From IMG/VR virus record IMGVR_UViG_3300030333_001647, positions 1-22,766 of that record: 22,766 nt of DNA; one strand, 5' to 3'. Positions 17,266 through 22,766 of this stretch are shown here, piece by piece. This DNA is from a virus. A program made the position numbers and the translations under genes. The notes under the pieces are model-generated. The model saw nothing but the letters and a program-made list of their open reading frames with translations, was not told the origin of the DNA and made no database searches. How positions within the stretch are numbered: position 1 is the stretch's first letter; each line of letters begins with the position of its first letter.

Positions 17266-18074
17266 AAGATAGAAGAGTTAGCAATCTTACGTTCAACCAT
17301 CTTTCTGTATGCAGGATCAGTTGCATATAGAGGATCTTGTATTGCTCTAGTTAATTGATCTTGTGATTCGAATCTTTCAGTAGGAGCAGAAGGTGTCTTG
17401 CCTCCTATCAACTGAGGTTCAGTACCTGTAGCTTTAACATACTTACTATGTAATCCTTCAACTGCTAGCTTTACGACTTCAATGTTTGGATTGTTAATAC
17501 CAACAGTAAAGGCTTGCTTCTCTGCATCAGATAAAGTTTGACCAGCCCACTCCATCATGTTTGCATAGCCAGTATCTCCACCATATTGTTCTTTGATGTC
17601 ATAGATCTGTTGTTCTGTTACTGCACTCTTTTGTTGAATGCCAGCAAGATAGGACTCAACAACATCCTTAGTGAATCCTGCTTTATCTAATTCTTCAAAG
17701 TGTTTATCACTTAAGGTTCCTTCCTTTTGGAAGTACTCATTCATCTCAACGTATTCAATACCTGCCTCTTCAAAGCGTTGACCTATGTAATCACCATAGA
17801 TTTCCTTAGCTGATTGAGGTTGATCTTCAGTTGATTCTTGTTGAGGAGTTTCTTCTTTGCCACTTAACTTCTGCTGTAATTCCTCGTAAGCTTTCTCCAG
17901 TGCTTCAGTTGAATCAAACTTACCAGCTAGTTTTCTTTCTTCTTGTGGTTGTTCAGTAGAAAGATCAGCAGGACTATCCTTTAGTTCTGTCTTATCTAAC
18001 TGTTCTAATTGTTCTTTGTTCTCAGGAGATAGTGCTTCGACTTGATCTTCTTTGATAGTAATAGCTTCAGGCAT
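17262..18074 (-). CDS. Capsid assembly scaffolding protein, T7 gp9-like
   Basis: A 270-residue acidic, Gln/Glu-rich protein (T7 gp9 is about 307) that should direct procapsid assembly from inside the shell and leave before DNA packaging. The N-terminal part is disordered-looking (many E, Q, S, P), then KLAGKFDSTEALEKAYEEL, a helical middle (EIYGDYIGQRFEEAGIEY, NMMEWAGQTLSDAEKQAF), and a C terminus of the gp9 type: ERFESQDQLTRAIQDPLYAT, then DPAYRKMVERKI and a final SSIF. It follows the portal gene on the same strand, as in T7. The ATG at 18074 has a poly-T stretch rather than a Shine-Dalgarno just upstream. In T7 the major capsid gene would come next; here the strand block ends instead. Confidence 0.88.
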   Translation of the reverse strand: MPEAITIKEDQVEALSPENKEQLEQLDKTELKDSPADLSTEQPQEERKLAGKFDSTEALEKAYEELQQKLSGKEETPQQESTEDQPQSAKEIYGDYIGQRFEEAGIEYVEMNEYFQKEGTLSDKHFEELDKAGFTKDVVESYLAGIQQKSAVTEQQIYDIKEQYGGDTGYANMMEWAGQTLSDAEKQAFTVGINNPNIEVVKLAVEGLHSKYVKATGTEPQLIGGKTPSAPTERFESQDQLTRAIQDPLYATDPAYRKMVERKIANSSIF

Positions 18075-18109
18075 GATAAAAAAAGGTTAGGTCTGTGTAA
18101 GTGGTGGGT

Positions 18110-18361
18110 TTAAGAGATAGTAATCTCCCCTGTCTCGGTATCTTTACCAAGTTTAGGTTGATCTGATTTCTTCTTACCAGTCTTTTGAATAGTAACTTCT
18201 TTAGGGATAGTGATTTCTTTTACGCCACTAGGCTGGGGGGGCTTCTCCGCCACCTGTGTTTCCACTGGGGAGTCCGTCACCTGCTGCGAATCCGTCTGGG
18301 AGGACGTTGGGCTGACTGCCTTCTTGGGAGGGGTCAACTCCTGCTGCGTATTGGGGGCCAT
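18110..18361 (-). CDS. Overlapping 83-aa Pro/Lys/Thr-rich protein nested over the portal 3' end
   Basis: An 83-residue frame starts 134 bases inside the portal gene (different frame) and runs 118 bases beyond the portal stop. Its ATG has an AAGGAG 6 bases upstream, one of the two best ribosome binding sites in the window, which argues for real initiation. The product begins MAPNTQQELTPPKKAV, is rich in Pro, Thr, Ser and Gln, and ends with a Lys-rich tail (KEVTIQKTGKKKSDQPKLGK, then ETGEITIS). I do not recognise a family. It lies between portal and scaffold, so a small head or assembly factor is possible. Alternatively its C-terminal 40 or so residues could be reached from the portal by a +1 slip at the seven-C run (18235-18241), giving a longer portal tail. 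I favour an independent overlapping gene because of the ribosome binding site. Confidence 0.6.
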   Translation of the reverse strand: MAPNTQQELTPPKKAVSPTSSQTDSQQVTDSPVETQVAEKPPQPSGVKEITIPKEVTIQKTGKKKSDQPKLGKDTETGEITIS

Positions 18362-19994
18362 AGGGTGCTCCTTCTGCTGTATAGTTTTTAACCGCTTGAG
18401 CAGCGGCTGGTGACTGCATTAAAGCAGTCATTTGTTCTTGTTGTTGTTGTTGCTGCTGTTCTTTCAAAGCAGCTTGAGCTTCTTGTTGTAGTTGCTCAGA
18501 TGTTTTAACTAAGTTAGTCGTATCTATTGAAGCACTAGCAGCTAGTCTTCGCAGTGCCTCATCCATATTTATATACTTCATCATTATCTCTGGACCTAAT
18601 GCTTGTTGTGCCGTAGTTATAAAGTCAACAAGTTTATTTCTATCATCACCTCTACCTATAGCTTCAAGTCCTGTAACAGGTTTAGGATTAACCATTGCTT
18701 CTCCAGTTTTCTCACTCATAGGCATGGTTGGAATCTTTCTTTGCTTCTGCAAGATATACATTAACCTTCTAACTAGAGGTAGTTGTAGTTCCTGAGTCAG
18801 GATGGAATACAAACCACCGATTGAAGTCTCAAGTTCTTGCGCCATATATCTAATTTCTTCTGCTGTTACTCTTTCACCTGCCCTTTGTACTGCCGTATTT
18901 AAAAGAAAAGCAAATGATAAACGTGATTCAATTCGATCAATAGTATTAGAAGCTAGTTGCAAGTCATTTAATTTCCCTTGACTTTGTAGAACTGTGACAT
19001 CATTAGCTGATCCTTGAACTATCGCACCATTTGCAGCATTACTAAGAGTGCGTGGTCGTGTAGTTCCATTGGGATTAACCATGAACAAGACCTTGCTCAT
19101 AGCTGCGCTAGCTTCAAGTACACTTTGATAAAGAGATTCAAGTGCTGTTAAATCTCCATACCACTGTTCTATATATGAGCGTCCGTATTCTTCTGTATCA
19201 ATTCGCTCCCATCTCAATGCGATAAAAGGAGAACATTCTTCAGGACACATACCTGATGTGCCTTTGATTTGTTTACCTTTTACCTCTTGATACCAATAAC
19301 ATTTACCCTTCTCATAATGTACACATGTATGTATCTTTACTGATTTTTTACTTGGACCTATTGATTCCTCGGTTGTTACATCATCAGGTAAGAATCCTTC
19401 AGGTAATGCTTCAGGATATACTTCTTCTTCAATAACAATCTCAGTAATAGATCCCATTGGATCACGTACTACACAGTATCTATCAAGATGTATAACTCTT
19501 ATGCCTTCTGGGTTTACATAGAGAAGAACATTACCTGCAACTATCAACTGTTTGAATGCTTCGTGCATTGAAGCACGTGCACTCATAGTCTCAAGCATTG
19601 TCATTACAGCTAGCTCTACCTTTACCAAGGCAGTGTCTAGTTCTGTCTTCATCTTTGGATCTACATCCTCACCATGTAAGAGAAGGGTATCTATCTCTAG
19701 TTTGAAGAAAGGTGAGTTGGGAGGGAAAAGACTAAGCTCTAATTTTGTACTGAGATTACCTAGACCACGTGCACCTACTGACTGGTATGGAGTCTTTAAT
19801 CTGCCATGATCTCCAAGGTGAGTCTCAGGTACAAGAGAAGGGATAGTTACTTTGCTGCAATCTCTAGCCCTTTGAAGATAAGGATCTCTAGTTGTGCAAA
19901 GTTGTTGATATCTAGCAGCGGCAGTACCACTACCTTTCTCTTCAACATATTTTTTTTCTACTGCATCAACATCAGTAGTTAGTGTTAATTCCAT
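18228..19994 (-). CDS. Portal (head-tail connector) protein, T7 gp8-like
   Basis: A 588-residue portal subunit (T7 gp8 is 536). It should form the dodecameric ring at the capsid vertex through which DNA is packaged and ejected. Diagnostic segments include QSVGARGLGNLSTKL at about 71-85 and LFPPNSPFFKL at 89-99, a classic portal signature of this family, and in the middle IEQWYGDLTALESLYQSVLE and GERVTAEEIRYMAQELE. The C-terminal end is Gln-rich (a run of seven Gln after LKEQ) and then Gly/Pro/Ala-rich, ending GGEAPPA. The ATG directly follows the TAA of the gp7.3-like gene, so translation is probably coupled. The last 134 bases are read in a second frame by the nested gene and are markedly GC-rich compared with the rest. 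Confidence 0.92.
   Translation of the reverse strand: MELTLTTDVDAVEKKYVEEKGSGTAAARYQQLCTTRDPYLQRARDCSKVTIPSLVPETHLGDHGRLKTPYQSVGARGLGNLSTKLELSLFPPNSPFFKLEIDTLLLHGEDVDPKMKTELDTALVKVELAVMTMLETMSARASMHEAFKQLIVAGNVLLYVNPEGIRVIHLDRYCVVRDPMGSITEIVIEEEVYPEALPEGFLPDDVTTEESIGPSKKSVKIHTCVHYEKGKCYWYQEVKGKQIKGTSGMCPEECSPFIALRWERIDTEEYGRSYIEQWYGDLTALESLYQSVLEASAAMSKVLFMVNPNGTTRPRTLSNAANGAIVQGSANDVTVLQSQGKLNDLQLASNTIDRIESRLSFAFLLNTAVQRAGERVTAEEIRYMAQELETSIGGLYSILTQELQLPLVRRLMYILQKQRKIPTMPMSEKTGEAMVNPKPVTGLEAIGRGDDRNKLVDFITTAQQALGPEIMMKYINMDEALRRLAASASIDTTNLVKTSEQLQQEAQAALKEQQQQQQQEQMTALMQSPAAAQAVKNYTAEGAPYGPQYAAGVDPSQEGSQPNVLPDGFAAGDGLPSGNTGGGEAPPA
18368..18373 (-). promoter_or_regulatory. Strong Shine-Dalgarno for the nested 83-aa gene
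   Basis: On the - strand AAGGAG is followed by CACCCT and then the ATG (18361-18359). It lies inside the portal coding sequence, where the same bases encode Glu-Gly-Ala-Pro, and it decides the start of the nested gene. Confidence 0.65.
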
Positions 19995-20327
19995 TTATGG
20001 GATGTTGAGGCCACTACCTGATTCTAAGTCTGTTCTAAATTGTTTCCTGCCATATCCTTTTCTTCTTGCAAGAGGACTGGTAGGTGCTGCTGCCCCTGGA
20101 CCTGATGTAATTTCTAGTGCTGACGCTGCTGATGCTGCTACTGGACTAGGTGCTGGTGCTGGTGGTGCTTCGGCTATAGCTTTCTGTTCTGCATATCTTG
20201 CTTCTTGTTCACGCTTCTGTTCTTCATATTGACGCTTCTGTTCAGCCATTTGTTCACGCTGAAGCGCAAGCATCTCGGAGTTATCACTTGATCCGCCACC
20301 GCCTCCACGGCCACCTCCTCCACACAT
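19995..20327 (-). CDS. Small virion protein, T7 gp7.3-like
   Basis: A 110-residue protein starting MCGGGGRGGGGGSS, then a short charged coiled coil (LALQREQMAEQKRQYEEQKR and on), an Ala/Pro-rich linker, and a basic C terminus RRKGYGRKQFRTDL ending SGSGLNIP. The end resembles that of T7 gp7.3 (basic, then a Gly-rich Asn-Ile ending), and gp7.3 sits just before the portal gene in T7 as here. T7 gp7.3 is a tail-associated virion protein needed for adsorption or ejection, so the same role is plausible. The two genes are otherwise divergent, and the call rests on position and the C-terminal pattern. The ATG begins 2 bases after the stop of the preceding gene; an AGGG 9 bases upstream is a weak ribosome binding site. 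Confidence 0.65.
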   Translation of the reverse strand: MCGGGGRGGGGGSSDNSEMLALQREQMAEQKRQYEEQKREQEARYAEQKAIAEAPPAPAPSPVAASAASALEITSGPGAAAPTSPLARRKGYGRKQFRTDLESGSGLNIP

Positions 20328-20329
20328 AA

Positions 20330-20515
20330 CTAAATACCCTGATTGTTTTGATCAGCATAGACGGACATGAGCATCCGTACTACACTGCGTGCTCCTCCAT
20401 AATGCCAGATATCTCTATCTTTTGCTTCTAATTCAGGACATTTCTCTGGATATATTTCATCTAACTTCTTAATTAAAGCCTCCTCAATAGGAGGCCAGAG
20501 ATCTTCTTCATTCAT
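20330..20515 (-). CDS. Small conserved phage protein of unknown function (61 aa)
   Basis: I place the start at the ATG at 20515 (MNEEDLWPPIEEALIKKL). This overlaps the exonuclease end by 8 bases in an ATGAATGA arrangement that suits translational coupling. A GTG at 20542 in the same frame would add nine residues but lies deeper in the exonuclease gene. The body has LWPPIEEALIKKLDEIYPEK, CPELEAKDRDIWHYGGARSV and VRMLMSVY. The pattern 'WPPI...L...L...P..CP.L......IW...G.RSVV..L' is familiar to me from small proteins upstream of the portal in marine T7-like phages; I know no function. It is soluble, helical and acidic. Confidence 0.7.
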   Translation of the reverse strand: MNEEDLWPPIEEALIKKLDEIYPEKCPELEAKDRDIWHYGGARSVVRMLMSVYADQNNQGI

Positions 20516-21248
20516 AAATTGGTTCCCATAATTTAACTTCACCTGTCATGTGATCGTACTCCCCATCACGCAAGATGCGTGTTAATTGGGCAGTCATAAC
20601 AGCATCAGCATAAGTCCTCCCCTTCTTTTTGTACTCTTCTACTACCTTGTTCCACATATCTTTAGGTGATTCCAAATCTCCTAATAATTTCTCAGCAGTC
20701 TTAGGTCCAACACCTGTTAGTCCCTTAATATTATCAGTTGCATCACCTTGTAATACTTGTAACATCCAGTTTCTATCTGCTTTCTTTCTTGTTATTAATT
20801 CAAGATCATCTTTAGCTAATAAGGTACACGGTACACCTCGCATATCTTTATCAACAGAAACAATTATTGGATTATCATATTGTCCACCTGTAGCAAGTAA
20901 CGACATAACATCATCACCTTCTAAGTTGGGGAAACTAATGGAGTGATAGTACTCAGCAACCTTCTCTATTACTTCTGGTAATCCTAAAGGTTTACGCTTG
21001 CCTATCCTATTTGTTTTGTACTCTTGAGATACTCCATGTCTGAAGGTGGGATACTGACTGAAGCACATGATTACTTTGCCTGAGTCTTCAGCTATACCTT
21101 GATACTGTTCAACCCTGTATTGAATCAGTTCGTGTACTTCCTTCTCATCTAAGATGAGAGTGTGTCGATCATCATCCCATCTATAGTCATGCTCACATGC
21201 ACAACAGGATGAATAGATAAGCCAGTCGGCATCAATTAATAAAGTCAT
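20508..21248 (-). CDS. 5'-3' exonuclease of the FEN family, T7 gp6-like
   Basis: A 246-residue enzyme (shorter than the 347 of T7 gp6) with the full metal-binding set. LLIDADWL carries D6 and D8. The basic arch segment is YKTNRIGKRKP at 77-87. FPNLEGDDVMSLLA carries E110, D112 and D113. SVDKDMRG carries D133 and D135. QVLQGDATDNIKGLTGVGPK includes D169 and D172 and runs into the helix-three-turn-helix DNA-binding motif. It should remove primers and degrade host DNA or process replication ends, as gp6 does. It follows the primase-helicase after only 6 bases, with no DNA polymerase gene between. No Shine-Dalgarno is obvious, so it is probably coupled to the helicase gene. Confidence 0.93.
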   Translation of the reverse strand: MTLLIDADWLIYSSCCACEHDYRWDDDRHTLILDEKEVHELIQYRVEQYQGIAEDSGKVIMCFSQYPTFRHGVSQEYKTNRIGKRKPLGLPEVIEKVAEYYHSISFPNLEGDDVMSLLATGGQYDNPIIVSVDKDMRGVPCTLLAKDDLELITRKKADRNWMLQVLQGDATDNIKGLTGVGPKTAEKLLGDLESPKDMWNKVVEEYKKKGRTYADAVMTAQLTRILRDGEYDHMTGEVKLWEPIYE

Positions 21249-21254
21249 GGTGGG

Positions 21255-22766
21255 TTAATTAAATAGTGGAGTGGATAGGCGGCCTGTTTGTTCTGAGTAC
21301 AGAAGCTTGTCGGCCTCACCTGTTGAACCGCAATGTCGGTTCTTTAATACAGCAAGTTGCAGTTCACTACGTTCAGCGGCATCACCTTGCTGGTTTCTTG
21401 AAGCACTGATACATCCATCGCATAATTGAGCTAGTGAATGTGATCCCCTCAAATGGCTAAGCGAGACCTTGGTTCCCTCTTCATGGCCTCTACCCTCTGG
21501 TCTCTTCAGGTGGCTAACCAGGAAAAGCGTAATGCCCGTAGCCTCAACCATTTGTCTGAGCTTAGTGACAGTGATATCAAGACTCCTTCTCTCGTCAACG
21601 TTGTCGAGTCCACTGACAACGATAGTGATGTGGTCAACAAAGACAACATCTACTCCTTCTACTTTCGCAAGGTACTGAATCTGTTGGCACAACGTATCAG
21701 GATCCATTGAACCAAAGTGATCGTATAAATGTAGTCGGTGTGTAGAACACAGACGATCAAAGGATTCTCTTAGTTCCTCCTCATCTACTAAGGATTGATC
21801 AAGGTGAATAGGCTTGGATAGATCTACTGCAATGATCCCTTGTAATGAGCGTTGGATGCTTTCTTCTAGTGCTATGTATCCAACCTTCAGTCCTCTAGTT
21901 AGAAAGTGATGAGCTAATTCCCTGCACATACTGGACTTACCAGTACCACTACCTGCTGTAATCAGGTTCATCTCTGAACGTCTGATCCCCCGCATCATGT
22001 GGTTTAGTTTTGGCCATGGATAGGTACAGATAGAATCAGCACCCTTCTTGATTACTTCATCCCAACAGTCAGCACTATCCCTTATTCCTTCTGGTTTAAC
22101 GGGGATAGCTTTCCAAAGTAGATCTCTAAGTTCGTCTCCTTTTCCTGCAAGGAGCATTTCATTTGCGTCTTTGAATTCTCGCAGTCGTGCAATAGCGACA
22201 GGTACTCCAGCCAAAACTTCTGTTGCTTTGATGGCAGCATCATCACCTGCTTTATCGTTGTCGAAACAAAGGACTGTTCGTAAGTGGGGACTGAGCCAAA
22301 GCTCATTCATAACTAAATATTTGCTAGCACTTTGCGCTCCACTCGGCAATGAAACTACAGGAAACTTATTGCCTTGTACTTGTGAGATACTCATCGCATC
22401 TATCTCTCCTTCTGCTACCACTGCAAAGACTTGACCTTGATTAGTCTGTCTCCATAAGTGTTGTCCCCATAGCTGGATCTTAGACATGTCTCCCAACCAT
22501 ATGAACTTCTTATCTTTGAACCTGAGATGCTGGGCTACATCCTTACCAGTGTGATCTTGATACGTTGCAACTTGAACAGGTTGACCATTGTAATCAGCCA
22601 GTCCATATCTATATAGTTCGCATGTCTCTTTAGTGATTCCTCTTTTAGGTAAGGCTTTATAAACTATCCGATCTTTAGGGATCAGTGGTTTAACTGCCTT
22701 CTCTTTCTTGAAGGGATTCATAACAGGTTTCTTAGGTGTGAAGGGTTTGCTTTCTTTCTTGTTGGG
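21255..22766 (-). CDS. Primase-helicase, T7 gp4-like (5' end beyond the right edge)
   Basis: The frame is open to the right edge (503 residues visible), so the ATG at 22721 is probably internal. The upstream codons give a Lys/Pro-rich linker like that after the zinc-binding domain of T7 gp4, and that domain should lie outside the window. Counting from the ATG at 22721: RGITKETCELYRYG at 28-40; TOPRIM primase residues EGE at 104-106 and DND at 154-156; Walker A AGSGTGKS at 256-263; catalytic Glu in LEES at 286-287; Walker B VVFVDH; sensor SH at 403-404; LRGS at 424-427; arginine-finger-type RNQQGD at 442-447. It would unwind DNA as a ring and prime lagging-strand synthesis. The protein ends RLSTPLFN, without the long acidic tail that T7 gp4 uses to bind its DNA polymerase. 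Confidence 0.93.
   Translation of the reverse strand, partial: PNKKESKPFTPKKPVMNPFKKEKAVKPLIPKDRIVYKALPKRGITKETCELYRYGLADYNGQPVQVATYQDHTGKDVAQHLRFKDKKFIWLGDMSKIQLWGQHLWRQTNQGQVFAVVAEGEIDAMSISQVQGNKFPVVSLPSGAQSASKYLVMNELWLSPHLRTVLCFDNDKAGDDAAIKATEVLAGVPVAIARLREFKDANEMLLAGKGDELRDLLWKAIPVKPEGIRDSADCWDEVIKKGADSICTYPWPKLNHMMRGIRRSEMNLITAGSGTGKSSMCRELAHHFLTRGLKVGYIALEESIQRSLQGIIAVDLSKPIHLDQSLVDEEELRESFDRLCSTHRLHLYDHFGSMDPDTLCQQIQYLAKVEGVDVVFVDHITIVVSGLDNVDERRSLDITVTKLRQMVEATGITLFLVSHLKRPEGRGHEEGTKVSLSHLRGSHSLAQLCDGCISASRNQQGDAAERSELQLAVLKNRHCGSTGEADKLLYSEQTGRLSTPLFN

Noticed and set aside
18075-18109. Gap before the scaffold with a T-run as a terminator
   Set aside because: A run of T occurs on the - strand but I find no stable stem in front of it, and the scaffold must be transcribed through.
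18185-18413. Two + strand frames of 67-68 residues over the portal end
   Set aside because: They arise from the GC-rich dual-coding segment and oppose the local gene direction; no ribosome binding site was seen.
22048-22434. 128-residue frame antisense to the primase-helicase
   Set aside because: It lies opposite conserved TOPRIM and helicase codons and has no recognisable domain or start signal.
1-22766. tRNA, CRISPR array, insertion sequence or auxiliary photosynthesis gene
   Set aside because: I looked for tRNA-like arms, evenly spaced direct repeats, transposase motifs and psbA/hli-type proteins and saw none; the space between genes is too short for most of these.

Overview
The window is a piece of a double-stranded DNA podovirus genome of the T7-like type. 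I base this on a T7 gp4-type primase-helicase, a gp6-type 5'-3' exonuclease, a gp7.3-like small virion protein, a gp8-type portal, a gp9-type scaffold, large internal virion proteins and a tail fibre with the T7 gp17 N-terminal domain. Low GC over most of the sequence, together with fibre, 'SW...W' and small membrane protein families that I associate with marine cyanophages, makes a phage of Prochlorococcus or Synechococcus the most likely source. A pelagiphage or another marine podovirus is not excluded. No host genes, tRNA, CRISPR or insertion sequence is visible. Coding is almost continuous: the longest gap between genes is 35 bases, so no stretch over 300 bases lacks a gene.

Left block, + strand (1-17265): a gp15-like internal virion protein cut by the left edge, with a likely SleB-type cell-wall hydrolase domain at its C terminus. 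Next is a giant 3129-residue gp16-position protein that looks like a multidomain 'polyvalent' ejection protein, with a ParB-like module, an HEAVH zinc-peptidase motif, an ADP-ribosyltransferase-like module and a membrane-type C terminus. It is followed by a gp17-type tail fibre, a small tail-assembly-chaperone-like protein, a glycine-rich adhesin, a small 'SW...W' protein and a 72-residue membrane protein. The block supplies DNA ejection and host recognition.

Right block, - strand, read from 22766 down to 17262: primase-helicase (cut by the right edge), exonuclease, a 61-residue protein, a gp7.3-like protein, the portal, an 83-residue gene nested over the portal 3' end, and the scaffold. This gives replication followed by procapsid start-up.

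The two blocks meet tail to tail and their stop codons share a CTAG at 17262-17265. This is unlike T7, where all these genes lie on one strand and the major capsid gene follows the scaffold. Here the major capsid, tail-tube, DNA polymerase, RNA polymerase, terminase and endolysin genes are all absent from the window. The points most worth following up are the giant polyvalent protein, the split virion module with no capsid gene after the scaffold, and the GC-rich dual-coding segment at the end of the portal gene.
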